Assembly: GCF_037911585.1 (NCBI RefSeq)
Contig: NZ_JBAJNS010000001.1
Location: forward strand, 5,193,501 to 5,257,500
Direction: 5' to 3'
DNA length: 64,000 bases
Origin: Streptomyces sp. GSL17-111
GTDB lineage: Bacteria > Actinomycetota > Actinomycetes > Streptomycetales > Streptomycetaceae
A program made the position numbers and the translations under genes. Positions 1-8,628 of this stretch are shown here, one piece after another. Every line of letters starts with the position of its first letter. Positions within the stretch are counted from its first letter, which is position 1. Under the pieces are notes generated by a model. It had not been told where the DNA came from, did not search any database, and worked only from the letters and a program-made list of their open reading frames with translations.

Positions 1-11
1 CGTCCGGACCC

Positions 12-869
12 ATGGCCGAACCGGCCCTCCTGGAGCTGCTGAACCAGCGCATCGACGAACTCCACGCCGAGCGCGCCGCGGCCGGCGCCCCGGCCCGTCC
101 CGCCGACGCGGCGGAGCTGTCGACCCTGCTCGGCTGGGTCCTGGACGGTCTCTCCGCCGTCGGCGCCCTCACCCGCTGCGAGGCTCCCGGGCAGGAGGAC
201 GGGCCCGGCCAGGCCGTGCTGACCCCCCTCGGCGACTGGGCGGTGTGGGTCAAGCTGGAACAGATCTGCGTCGCGGCCCTCAGCCCGGCCGGGAACATCG
301 AGCAGTGCGCCGAGGACATGCTGCGCGGCTGCGCGCGGCTCTCCCCGGGCCCGGCCCGCGCCGAGTACCGGGCCTGGCTGGCGGCCCGACCGACTGGCCC
401 GGCCGTCGGCGAGCTGCTCACGGCGGCACGCGGCGAGGACGCCCTCGTGCGTGCCCTCGCCTTCGAGGCGCTGCGCGTCGTCGGCGCCCCGGCCGAGCCC
501 GCCGTCCGGGAGGCCGCCGACGAGCCCGCGCTGCGCCCCTACGCGCTGCTGTGGCTCGCGGAGCACGAGGGCGCCGACCCCGAGGACCTGGCCGGTGGCG
601 CCCCCGGTGTCCTCAGCCGGGCGGAGGCCGCCTGGCTGTGGGTGGACACGGCGGCCGCCGTCGCGGACCACGGGGAGAGCCAGCTCCTTGTGGACCACCT
701 GGAAGCGGCCGTGCGGGACTCGGTGCCCCGGCTCCTGGAGGAGGTCCGGGCCACCGGGCACCCGCGCACCGTCCAGGTCCTGGTCGCGCTCGCCGCCGCG
801 CATCCCGACCCGGCCCTGGCCCGCGCCGTGCGCCGGGCGGCCTTCCAGGTCCACTCCGGCGGCGCCTGA
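12..869 (+). CDS. Hypothetical HEAT-like/winged-helix protein, possibly N-terminally cut by the window edge
   Basis: The gene encodes 285 aa from an ATG, but the frame is already open to the left edge of the window and no clear ribosome binding site can be seen, so the true protein may start further upstream. The first about 110 residues read like a helical or winged-helix segment (helix-rich, with a GALTRCE turn and a VLTPLGDWAVW strand-helix). The rest is a run of Ala/Leu/Glu-rich helical pairs, with recurring R-A-L-A-F-E-A-L-R and L-V-A-L-A-A-A-H-P elements, which resembles HEAT-type repeats. I do not recognise a specific family and no catalytic motif is visible. It ends about 50 bp before the leader region of the ABC-F gene. 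Coding quality is typical of the genome (strong G/C at third positions). Confidence 0.75.
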   Translation: MAEPALLELLNQRIDELHAERAAAGAPARPADAAELSTLLGWVLDGLSAVGALTRCEAPGQEDGPGQAVLTPLGDWAVWVKLEQICVAALSPAGNIEQCAEDMLRGCARLSPGPARAEYRAWLAARPTGPAVGELLTAARGEDALVRALAFEALRVVGAPAEPAVREAADEPALRPYALLWLAEHEGADPEDLAGGAPGVLSRAEAAWLWVDTAAAVADHGESQLLVDHLEAAVRDSVPRLLEEVRATGHPRTVQVLVALAAAHPDPALARAVRRAAFQVHSGGA

Positions 870-909
870 CGGGACGCGGGCGGCGGGAAAAGCGGTTGCG
901 GCGCGCCGG

Positions 910-915
910 TAGACT
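910..915 (+). promoter_or_regulatory. Candidate -10 box (TAGACT) for a leaderless transcript upstream of the ABC-F gene
   Basis: TAGACT matches the actinobacterial TAnnnT consensus and ends exactly 7 nt before the ATG at 923, the classical spacing for a leaderless mRNA starting at that ATG. No convincing -35 hexamer is seen, which is common for such promoters. Inference only; 5' end mapping would decide. Confidence 0.45.
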
Positions 916-922
916 TCCCGGC

Positions 923-946
923 ATGGAAACTCCCCGCACGCATTAG
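923..946 (+). CDS. Putative leader peptide (uORF) upstream of the ABC-F ATPase
   Basis: A 7-codon ORF (Met-Glu-Thr-Pro-Arg-Thr-His, then TAG) begins 7 nt after a good -10 box, so it would be the first thing translated on a leaderless transcript. It lies 126 nt before the GTG start of the ABC-F gene. A perfect 10-bp inverted repeat (951-960 with 1042-1051) sits between the two, so ribosome position on the uORF could change leader folding. Several ABC-F antibiotic-response genes are known to be controlled by leader-peptide attenuation; applying that here is an inference. The frame also stays open beyond the TAG, see the next entry. Confidence 0.35.
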   Translation: METPRTH

Positions 947-1071
947 CAGACGACGTACGTCCGCCTGCCGTCCGCCGCGCCCGACGCGCTCGTCGCCCAC
1001 GTGGCGTTCCGCGGCACGCGTCCCGAAGCCCGCCAGCCCGTACGTACGTCGCCCTGTCCAGGAGTTCTTCC

Positions 1072-1075
<4 letters not shown>
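947..1075 (+). other. Coding-like extension of the leader ORF beyond its TAG, ending on the ABC-F start
   Basis: Reading on in the frame of the leader peptide past the TAG (944-946) gives 42 further sense codons. The first about 30 have almost exclusively G/C in the third position, and the frame ends with TGA at 1073-1075, which overlaps the GTG start (1072-1074) of the ABC-F gene. It could be a decayed small gene, a readthrough product, or chance composition in a structured leader. It contains the 10-bp inverted repeat arms CGACGTACGT (951-960) and ACGTACGTCG (1042-1051). No family is recognised. Confidence 0.3.
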
Positions 1076-2670
<1,595 letters not shown>

Positions 2671-3054
2671 GCCACCCTTCATGACGCCGTGCGATCGTCC
2701 GGGTGCGAGACGTCACGAACTTCACGTCGCCGCGCGGAGCGCGGGTAGACGCATGATCCTTCATCCGAGTGAGGACGGCTCGTATCCCCGGTCACTCCGG
2801 AATGCGGACGTCACCGGGCGGGCGCTCACCGCGCATCCGCGTCGGCGCTCGGGTGCTCGTTGCTGACCTGCCCCTTTGCGCTCCGGTGACGGTCTTCGGC
2901 GGTGTCCGTGCCGCGCTCCCGGCGCGTCGGCGCCCGTCACAGCGCGTGTCCGCAGCGTCAAGCTCATCCCATCGACCTTGCCGAATGGGTGGCCAGAACC
3001 GGCGGGAGGGGTGATCATGAGAACTCAGAGCGCACTTCCCAAGAGGAGGCACGG
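2671..3054. other. 384-bp intergenic region without a convincing gene
   Basis: No ORF with sustained codon bias is seen on either strand. A short inverted repeat GACGT-N10-ACGTC lies at 2709-2728 and could be an operator. At 3017 an ATG preceded by GGGAGGGG opens a 13-codon ORF whose TGA (3056-3058) overlaps the GTG start of the next gene, so it may be a translated leader coupled to that gene. No clear terminator follows the ABC-F gene. Confidence 0.5.
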
Positions 3055-3270
3055 GTGACCGAGACTCTGAAGAAGGGCAGCCGGGTGACCGGCACCGCGC
3101 GCGAGGAACTCGCGGCGGACCTGAAGAAGAAATACGACTCAGGCGCGAGCATCCGGGCGCTGGCCGAGGAAACGGGCCGGTCCTACGGGTTCGTGCACCG
3201 CATGCTCAGCGAGGCCGGTGTGACCCTGCGCGGTCGCGGCGGTGCCACGCGGGGCAAGAAGGCCGGCTGA
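3055..3270 (+). CDS. Small helix-turn-helix DNA-binding protein
   Basis: The protein is a 71-aa basic polypeptide starting at GTG 3055, with AAGAGGAG about 8 nt upstream. Residues about 17-52 form an HTH of the kind seen in resolvase/Helix-turn-helix 23-like domains: a first helix (AREELAADLKKKYDSG), then ASIRALAEETGRSYGFVHRML with the typical turn before the recognition helix. The tail (RGRGGATRGKKAG) is Gly/Arg/Lys-rich and could contact DNA or RNA. Small proteins of this form are conserved across Streptomyces, but I do not know a function for them. It stands alone, about 120 bp before an enoyl-CoA hydratase gene. Confidence 0.85.
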   Translation: MTETLKKGSRVTGTAREELAADLKKKYDSGASIRALAEETGRSYGFVHRMLSEAGVTLRGRGGATRGKKAG

Positions 3271-3388
3271 CCACCCGTTCCCCCGGAGCGGGTGGGACGC
3301 ATCCTTCGGCGCCCACCCGGCCGATCCCCGGACCGGCCGGGTGGTTACTCTGCAGTCACTTCACTGCGGCAAGCCACCGGAGGACGCG

Positions 3389-4180
3389 ATGACCTTGCTC
3401 GACCAGGACGGTGTGCGACTCACCGTCGATCCGGAGAACGACGGTGCCGTGGCCACGGTCACGCTGGCCAACCCGGACAAGCGCAACGCCCAGTCCCCGG
3501 CCATGTGGCGCGCGCTGGCGGCGGCGGGCCGGGAACTGCCCGGCAGCGTCCGGGTCGTCGTGCTGCGCGGCGAGGGCCGGTCGTTCTCCGCCGGGCTGGA
3601 CCGGCAGGCCTTCACGCCGGAGGGCTTCGAGGGCGAGCCCTCGTTCCTGGACCTGGCACGGGGCCCGGCGGCCGACATGGACGCCGTCATCGCCGAGTAC
3701 CAGGAGGCGTTCACCTGGTGGCGGCGGCCGGACGTCGTCACCATCGCCGCCGTCCAGGGGCATGCCATCGGCGCGGGCTTCCAGCTGGCCCTCGCCTGTG
3801 ACCTGCGGGTCTGTGCGGACGACGCCCAGTTCGCCATGCGCGAGACGAGCCTCGGCCTCGTGCCCGACCTGACGGGCACCCATCCCCTGGTCAATCTGGT
3901 GGGCTACGCCCGCGCCCTGGAGATCTGTGCCACCGGCCGCTTCGTCCACGCCCAGGAGGCCGAACGCTGCGGGCTGGCCAACCTCACCGTGCCGCAGGCC
4001 GAGTTGGCGGCGGCGACCGCCGATCTCGCGGCGGCCCTGATCGCCGCCCCGCGCGACGCGGTGATCGAGACGAAGGCGCTGCTCCAGGGCGCACTCCACC
4101 GTGACGACGAGGAGCAGCGGGTGGCCGAGCGGGCGGCCCAGGGCCGGCGGCTGAAAGACCTCGCCGGGCTCGGCGAGTAG
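3389..4180 (+). CDS. Enoyl-CoA hydratase/isomerase family protein
   Basis: This is a 263-aa crotonase-fold protein. The start at ATG 3389 has GGAGG 5 nt upstream; a longer open frame upstream lacks a ribosome site. The oxyanion-hole elements are visible: GEGRSFSAGLD (about 62-72) and GHAIGAGFQLALACDLR (about 124-140). They are followed by the ETSLGLVPDLTGT segment, where many hydratases have GGT preceded by a catalytic acid. That pattern fits the family but does not settle hydratase against isomerase or hydrolase. The likely substrate is an acyl-CoA in fatty-acid or branched-chain catabolism. The last codons lie in the first unit of a 23-bp tandem repeat that runs past the stop. Confidence 0.88.
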   Translation: MTLLDQDGVRLTVDPENDGAVATVTLANPDKRNAQSPAMWRALAAAGRELPGSVRVVVLRGEGRSFSAGLDRQAFTPEGFEGEPSFLDLARGPAADMDAVIAEYQEAFTWWRRPDVVTIAAVQGHAIGAGFQLALACDLRVCADDAQFAMRETSLGLVPDLTGTHPLVNLVGYARALEICATGRFVHAQEAERCGLANLTVPQAELAAATADLAAALIAAPRDAVIETKALLQGALHRDDEEQRVAERAAQGRRLKDLAGLGE

Positions 4181-4275
4181 GTGCGGTCGGGCTCGGCGAG
4201 TAGGTGCGACCGGGCTCGGCGAGTAGGTGCGACCGGGCTCGGCGAGTAGGCGCGATCGGCCTCGGCGAGTGGCCG
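4166..4275 (+). repeat. 23-bp tandem direct repeat, five copies, starting inside the hydratase 3' end
   Basis: The core CTCGGCGAGT recurs at 4169, 4192, 4215, 4238 and 4261, an exact 23-bp period; each full unit reads approximately GGGCTCGGCGAGTAGGTGCGACC. The first copy encodes the last residues and TAG stop of the enoyl-CoA hydratase; the others repeat the stop outside the gene. Copies diverge towards the right. The period is not a multiple of three, so this is not coding expansion. It is directly followed by a long hairpin. Confidence 0.9.
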
Positions 4276-4281
4276 CAGCAC

Positions 4282-4333
4282 GCCGAACGGGTGGGTACGC
4301 GGCCGGAAAACGGCCCGTACCCACCCGTTCGGC
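4282..4333 (+). terminator. Long hairpin, probable terminator of the hydratase gene
   Basis: The arms 4282-4299 and 4316-4333 pair perfectly over 18 bp. After a one-base bulge, GGCCG/CGGCC (4301-4305 and 4311-4315) extend the stem to a GAAAA loop. The element AACGGGTGGGTACGCG of the left arm recurs as a direct copy at 4339-4354, just outside the hairpin. There is no U-tract, as is usual in high-GC actinobacteria. Confidence 0.75.
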
Positions 4334-4345
4334 CGTGCAACGGGT

Positions 4346-4351
4346 GGGTAC
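4346..4351 (+). promoter_or_regulatory. GGGTAC element, possible stress-sigma -10 for the Asp23 operon
   Basis: GGGTAC matches the -10 of Streptomyces SigB-like stress promoters (GnnT-N14-16-GGGTAY). A GTTC at 4327-4330, 15 bp upstream, is only a partial -35 match. The position, 87 nt before the Asp23 start, is suitable and Asp23 proteins are often under general-stress control, but the same GGGTAC also occurs inside the hairpin arm at 4293-4298, so this may be only a repeat copy. Confidence 0.25.
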
Positions 4352-4437
4352 GCGTCTGGGGCAGACCTAGGGTGAGTCACGGAGTGGGGCAGGCCCCTCC
4401 GCCTCCCCAGCAGCCTTATCGGAAAGGGGTGAAGGCG

Positions 4438-4914
4438 ATGACCGAGACGACATCCGCCGGGGCCAAGGACACCGGCCAGGCAGGCCGTTCCCAGGGCGCC
4501 AACCGGGGCGGCGGCGACCCCGCCAGCCGCGGCAAGACGACCATTGCCGACGGAGTGGTGGCCAAGATCGCCGGTATGGCCACGCGGGACGTCGAGGGCG
4601 TTCACGCGATGGGCGGCGGTATGGCCCGCACCTTCGGCGCCGTACGGGACCGCGTGCCCGGCGGCAGCCGCTCCGTGACGCGCGGCGTCAAGGCGGAGGT
4701 CGGGGAGGTGCAGGCGGCCCTCGACCTGGAGATCGTGGTGGAGTACGGCGTCGCCATCTCCGACGTCGCCGCCGACGTGCGCACCAGCGTCGTGGAGGCC
4801 GTCGAGCGCATGACCGGGCTTGAGGTCGTGGAGGTCAACATCGCCGTCAGCGACGTCAAGCTCCCCGACGAGCCGGACGATGACGAGGAAGAGGAAGAGC
4901 CCAGGTTGCGGTAG
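4438..4914 (+). CDS. Asp23/Gls24 family envelope stress response protein
   Basis: The 158-aa acidic protein starts at ATG 4438 with GGAAAGGGG about 8 nt upstream. The N-terminal about 30 residues are a low-complexity Gly/Ser/Ala linker. Residues about 32-145 form the Asp23 domain: TTIADGVVAKIAGMATRDVEGV, then V..GVKAEVGEVQAALDLEIVVEYGVAI and a VERMTGLEVVEVNIAV strand. The C-terminus is Asp/Glu-rich (DDDEEEEE). Asp23 proteins are membrane-associated through AmaP and are linked to cell-envelope homeostasis. This gene opens a five-gene operon ending with AmaP, which supports the call. Confidence 0.9.
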   Translation: MTETTSAGAKDTGQAGRSQGANRGGGDPASRGKTTIADGVVAKIAGMATRDVEGVHAMGGGMARTFGAVRDRVPGGSRSVTRGVKAEVGEVQAALDLEIVVEYGVAISDVAADVRTSVVEAVERMTGLEVVEVNIAVSDVKLPDEPDDDEEEEEPRLR

Positions 4915-5009
4915 ACCGGGGTGGGGTGGCCGGGCCCGCGGCGGGGCAGACCCGCGAGGAGAGGCGGCGCCCCGGTGAGGTCCGGGCGGAGCGATGCAAG
5001 GAGCGCAGG

Positions 5010-5201
5010 ATGAGTATGGCGGTCGTCGGCTTGATCACCGGAATGGCGCTGGGCTTCGCCGGCTATTTCGGCGGATTCGGAGCCTTTCTGCTCGTGGCGG
5101 CGCTGGGCGCCGTGGGATTCGTCATCGGCAGGTTCGCCGACGGTGACCTGGACCCGGGCGAGTTCTTCAGCGCCCGGGGCCGTACCGATCGTCGGCGGTG
5201 A
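5010..5201 (+). CDS. DUF2273-type small membrane protein
   Basis: The gene encodes 63 aa from ATG 5010, with GGAGCGCAGG just upstream. Two hydrophobic segments (about 3-20 and 25-43, Gly/Ala/Phe-rich) are followed by a charged cytosolic tail (DGDLDPGEFFSARGRTDRRR). Short two-helix proteins of this kind (DUF2273) accompany Asp23 genes in Gram-positive bacteria. It sits between two Asp23 genes, with only 3 nt to the downstream start, so it belongs to the operon. Confidence 0.85.
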   Translation: MSMAVVGLITGMALGFAGYFGGFGAFLLVAALGAVGFVIGRFADGDLDPGEFFSARGRTDRRR

Positions 5202-5204
5202 TCC

Positions 5205-5696
5205 GTGGCGCTCGAACCCGTCCCCGCCGCTGAGCGCGGGGCCACGCGGATCGCGGACAAGGTGATCGCCAAGATCGCGGTCCAGGCCGCCCACGAGGCA
5301 CTGCGCGGCCCGGACGACGCGGCCGGGGCCTCGCGACCGGCACCGGCCGCCCCCGCCGGTGGCTCCTCGGGAGCACACGTGCTGCCCGAGGGCCCGTCCG
5401 AGGACCCGTCCGGGGGACCGGCTGAGGTGCCGGCGCCCGGGAGCCGGGCCCGCAACGCCTCGGTCTCCTCCCGCTCCCGCGCCCGCCGGGCCGGTGAGCC
5501 GGACACCGCCCGGCTGCGCGTGTCCGTCGAGCTCGGGTATCCGAGCGACATCGGCGCCCAGTGCCGTGCGGTGCGCCGCAGGGTGGTGGCCCGGGTGCGG
5601 GAGCTGGCCGGTTTCGCGGTGCGGGAGGTGGCCGTCGACGTCGAACGGCTCAACGCCCCGCACCTGGGCGGCGACCGGGCGGGGAGGGTGCAGTGA
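5205..5696 (+). CDS. Second Asp23/Gls24 family protein
   Basis: The protein has 163 aa with a GTG start 3 nt after the DUF2273 stop. The N-terminus carries the diagnostic ATRIADKVIAKIAVQAAHEAL helix. A Pro/Ala/Gly/Ser-rich insertion (about 38-88) then interrupts the domain before the strand-helix-strand half (TARLRVSVELGYPSDIGAQC, VRELAGFAVREVAVDVERL). The disordered insertion distinguishes it from the first Asp23 protein of the operon, and the two may form a heteromeric assembly at the membrane. Its TGA overlaps the GTG of the next gene, consistent with coupled translation. Confidence 0.85.
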   Translation: MALEPVPAAERGATRIADKVIAKIAVQAAHEALRGPDDAAGASRPAPAAPAGGSSGAHVLPEGPSEDPSGGPAEVPAPGSRARNASVSSRSRARRAGEPDTARLRVSVELGYPSDIGAQCRAVRRRVVARVRELAGFAVREVAVDVERLNAPHLGGDRAGRVQ

Positions 5697-6349
5697 CCGA
5701 CGAGTCCCCCGGCGCCGCACCCCGCACCCTCGACCCACCGCCCGCCGACCGTGACGTCACGGACCCGCCCGGCGTGAAGAGGAACACCGCGGAGCCGGAA
5801 CCCGGCTCCGGTCGGCGCGGCCGGTTCTGGTCGGTACGCCGGCTGCCCTCGGTCCTGGTCGCCGTCGTGCTGCTCTTCGGCATCGGCTTCCTCCTGTACG
5901 ACCTGATCGCCGTCCGGGCCGGCCGCGAGGCCGCCGGGTGGCGCACCGGCCTCGCGGACGAACTGGCCACCCGCGAGCTCGGCGACGCCTGGACGATCAC
6001 CGGTGCGGCGCTCGTCGCGGCGCTGGGCCTGTGGCTGCTGCTCCTGGCGCTCACACCGGGTCTGCGGGCCCTGCTGACCATGCGCGGGGCGCCGGGGCTG
6101 CGGGCGGGGCTCGACCGGGGGACCGCCGCCGGGGTGCTGCGTGAGCAGGCGGTCCAGGTGCCGGGCGTGCGCAGCGCCAAGGTCCGGGTCCGCCGCCGCA
6201 GGGCCCGGGTGCGGGCGGTGGCCCACTTCCGGGAGGTCGAGGAGGTCCGCACGGACCTGACCGGCGTCCTGGCCGACACCCTGGCCGATCTGGGACTGGC
6301 ACGGCAGCCTCGGCTGTCGGTCCACGTCCGCCGCCCGGACCGACACTGA
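5693..6349 (+). CDS. DUF6286-like membrane protein of the Asp23 operon
   Basis: The 218-aa protein starts with GTG 5693, overlapping the previous stop by 4 nt. About 45 disordered N-terminal residues precede a basic stretch and transmembrane helix 1 (about 47-70, LPSVLVAVVLLFGIG). A connecting loop of about 30 residues leads to transmembrane helix 2 (about 100-122). The cytosolic C-terminal domain (about 130-218) has an Asp23-like or AmaP-like helix-strand pattern (VLREQAVQVPGVRSAKVRVRRRRARVRAVAHF). Actinobacterial Asp23 operons usually contain one such protein; the family name is given from the fold and context. Role unknown, probably membrane tethering. Confidence 0.78.
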   Translation: MTDESPGAAPRTLDPPPADRDVTDPPGVKRNTAEPEPGSGRRGRFWSVRRLPSVLVAVVLLFGIGFLLYDLIAVRAGREAAGWRTGLADELATRELGDAWTITGAALVAALGLWLLLLALTPGLRALLTMRGAPGLRAGLDRGTAAGVLREQAVQVPGVRSAKVRVRRRRARVRAVAHFREVEEVRTDLTGVLADTLADLGLARQPRLSVHVRRPDRH

Positions 6350-6359
6350 AGGTGCACCG

Positions 6360-6956
6360 ATGCTGAGAACCGTCAACCGGGTGCTGCTGGCGATCACCGG
6401 CCTGGCGTTGCTGGGCCTCGGGGCGGCCTGCCTCGCGGGCGGCACCGACCTCTTCCGTCGCCTCGACGTCACGCCGCCCGACGGCTACTCCTGGCGCAAC
6501 CCCGACGAGGTCCTCCTCACCCCCGAGGACCGCACCCAGTGGACCGACGAGAGCTGGTGGTGGCCCGTCGTCTTCTCCGTGCTCGGCGTGCTGCTGCTCG
6601 TGGTGCTGTGGTGGCTGATCGCCCAGCTGCGCTCCCAGCGCGTCGCGGCCGTCCTGGTGGACAGCGGCGACGGCGCGGGAGCGGAGGTGCGCGGGTCGGC
6701 GCTGGCCGACGTCATCACGGCGGAGACCGAGGAGCTGCCCGGCGTGCGCGGCGCCCGCACCCGTCTGGTGGGGCGGCGGCGGGCGCCGAGGGCCCGCGTG
6801 GGGGTCCTGGTGAGCGCCGACGCGCGCCCGGCCGACCTCGTCCGCGCGCTGCGCCGGGGCCCGCTGGAACACGCCCGGGACTCGGCCGGGCTGGAGTCGC
6901 TGCCCGCCGAGGCACGGCTGCGCGGGGCGCGCGGCCGCCCCGAACGCCTCACCTGA
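6360..6956 (+). CDS. amaP: Alkaline shock response membrane anchor protein AmaP
   Basis: The protein has 198 aa from ATG 6360, 10 nt after the previous stop. Transmembrane helix 1 spans about 8-27 (VLLAITGLALLGLGAACLAGG) and helix 2 about 65-86 (WWPVVFSVLGVLLLVVLWWL), separated by an extracytoplasmic loop. The C-terminal cytosolic domain includes ADVITAETEELPGVRGARTRL. This two-helix architecture and the end-of-operon position fit AmaP, which recruits Asp23 to the membrane. It converges on the SDR gene with only 10 nt between the stops and no evident terminator in the gap. Confidence 0.85.
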   Translation: MLRTVNRVLLAITGLALLGLGAACLAGGTDLFRRLDVTPPDGYSWRNPDEVLLTPEDRTQWTDESWWWPVVFSVLGVLLLVVLWWLIAQLRSQRVAAVLVDSGDGAGAEVRGSALADVITAETEELPGVRGARTRLVGRRRAPRARVGVLVSADARPADLVRALRRGPLEHARDSAGLESLPAEARLRGARGRPERLT

Positions 6957-6966
6957 CCCACACACC

Positions 6967-7722
6967 CTAGAAGCGGTGCTGGGCGCCGCCGTCCACCGGC
7001 AGCATCGTGCCGGTGAGGTAGGACGCGGCGGGGGAGAGCAGGAACGCCGCCGCCTTCCCGAACTCCTCCGGCGTGCCGTAGCGGCCGAGCGGGATCGCGG
7101 CGCAGTTGCGCGCGCGGGAGGCGTCGGCATCTCCGGAGAGCGCGTCGAGCTCCCGGACGCGGTCGGTGTCGATGCGCGACGGCAGCAGCCCCACCACCCG
7201 GATGCCGCGCGGCCCGAGCTCCAGGGACAGTGACTTGGCGAAGCCCGCGAGCCCCGGCCGCAGCCCGTTGGAGATCGTCAGGCCGGGGATCGGCTCGGCC
7301 ACCGAACCGGAGAGCACGAAGCCGATCACCCCGCCCTCCGGCAGCCGGGCCGCAGCCGCCCGCGCCATCCGCACCGCGCCGAGGAACACCGCGTCGAAGG
7401 CCGTCCGCCACTGCTCGTCGGTCGCCGTCTCGGCGCCGCCGGCCGGTGGGCCGCCGACGCTGACGAGGACGCCGTCGAGGCGCCCGAAGTGCGTGAAGGC
7501 GGCGTCCACCAGCCGCTCGGCGGCGGCCGGGTCGGCGTTGTCGGCGGCCATGCCGACGGCCGACGGCCCGAGCCGCCCGGCCGCCGCCTCGGCCGTCTCC
7601 CGCTCCCGTCCGGTGACCAGTACGCGCGCCCCGTCGGCGGTGAGCTGCCGCGCGGTGGCGAAGCCGAGTCCGCGCGTGCCGCCGGTGACGAGGTACGCCG
7701 TGTCCTTGAGCCCGAGATCCAT
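6967..7722 (-). CDS. Short-chain dehydrogenase/reductase (SDR) with non-canonical active site
   Basis: The 251-aa protein carries the Rossmann motif TGGTRGLG (about 13-20), an N-D-A-like NADNADPAAAERLVD segment and a FabG-like C-terminus (IPLGRYGTPEEFGKAAAFLLSP, LTGTMLPVDGGAQ). In the catalytic region the usual S..YxxxK is replaced by SGSVAEPIPGLTISNGLRPGLAGFAK: the Ser is present, but Asn stands at the Tyr position, with an Arg nearby and a Lys only further on. This is typical of a subgroup of uncharacterised 3-oxoacyl-reductase-like SDRs, so activity cannot be assumed. The start is 5 nt downstream of the SURF1 stop, so the two are probably co-transcribed. Confidence 0.87.
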   Translation of the reverse strand: MDLGLKDTAYLVTGGTRGLGFATARQLTADGARVLVTGRERETAEAAAGRLGPSAVGMAADNADPAAAERLVDAAFTHFGRLDGVLVSVGGPPAGGAETATDEQWRTAFDAVFLGAVRMARAAAARLPEGGVIGFVLSGSVAEPIPGLTISNGLRPGLAGFAKSLSLELGPRGIRVVGLLPSRIDTDRVRELDALSGDADASRARNCAAIPLGRYGTPEEFGKAAAFLLSPAASYLTGTMLPVDGGAQHRF

Positions 7723-7727
7723 GGGCG

Positions 7728-8609
7728 TCAGTCTGCCGTGCCCGCCCCGGCGGCCGTGCGGGCGGGGGGCCCGGCGGGCGCGTCACGCCCCTCGGTGGGC
7801 GCGCCACGCCCCGCCCCGTGCGCCGTCCGTGCGGCCGGAGCGGCGGTCGCCCGGCGGTCCCGCAGCTCCCGGCGCAGCAGCACGACCCACCCCACGGGGA
7901 CGGCGGCGGTGAACAGCCACCACTGGACGGCGTAGGCCATGTGCGCGCCGATGCCGCTGTGGTCGGGCTCGGGGACCTGCTGGGCGAGCTCGTCCGGCCC
8001 GGGCCGCGGCGCGGTGTCCGTCAGCTCGACGAATCCGCCGAGCACCGGCCGGCCCAGCTCCTTCTCCCGGTCCGCGCTGTTGATGAGCATGACCTGGCGG
8101 TCCGGCAGGCCCTCGCGGACCTTGATGCCCGTCGCCTCCGTCGTCTCGTCGCGCATCAGCCGGCCGGTGAGGGTGACCGTGCCCCCGGGGGCGTCCGGGA
8201 CCTCGGGGAACGCCCGCTGGTCGCCGTTGCCGGGCACCCAGCCCCGGTTCACCAGCAGCGCGGTGCCGTCCTCGCGGATCAGGGGGGTGAGCACGAAGTA
8301 GCCCACCTCGCGGCCGTCGGCGGCGGTGCGGCGGCGCACGACGACCTCGTGCTCGGTGTCGTAGACCCCGCTCGCCGTCACCCGGCGGAACCGGTCCTCG
8401 GCGGCAGGCTGCCTCTCCGTCCCGGTCAGCTCCGTGACGGGTACCGGGTCGGCGGCGAGGCTGTCGGCGATCAGCTCGTTGTGCGCGACGCGGTCCTGGT
8501 GCCGGTGCAGCTGCCAGAAGCCGAGCTGCGCCATGACCGGCATCAGCGCGAGGCCGAGGAGGGTGAGGATCACCCACTGGCGGGACAACAGGAAGCGGTA
8601 CACGACCAT
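7728..8609 (-). CDS. SURF1 family cytochrome oxidase biogenesis protein
   Basis: The gene encodes 293 aa. An N-terminal transmembrane helix (about 9-27, SRQWVILTLLGLALMPVMA) is followed by the family hallmark LGFWQLHRHQDR. The large extracytoplasmic domain contains NRGWVPGNGDQRAFPEV and VTLTGRLMRDE, and a second transmembrane helix lies at about 225-250 (HMAYAVQWWLFTAAVPVGWVVLL). The cytosolic tail is about 45 residues and Ala/Gly/Pro-rich. SURF1 acts in haem insertion or assembly of aa3-type cytochrome c oxidase. It is located between the exonuclease and SDR genes, all on the minus strand. Confidence 0.92.
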   Translation of the reverse strand: MVVYRFLLSRQWVILTLLGLALMPVMAQLGFWQLHRHQDRVAHNELIADSLAADPVPVTELTGTERQPAAEDRFRRVTASGVYDTEHEVVVRRRTAADGREVGYFVLTPLIREDGTALLVNRGWVPGNGDQRAFPEVPDAPGGTVTLTGRLMRDETTEATGIKVREGLPDRQVMLINSADREKELGRPVLGGFVELTDTAPRPGPDELAQQVPEPDHSGIGAHMAYAVQWWLFTAAVPVGWVVLLRRELRDRRATAAPAARTAHGAGRGAPTEGRDAPAGPPARTAAGAGTAD

Positions 8610-8628
8610 CGACGGTACCGCGCCGCGC

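Noticed and set aside
2753..2866. 37-codon ORF preceded by TAGACG, possible leaderless small gene
   Set aside because: The -10 match is poor at its last base and codon bias is absent; no family is recognised.
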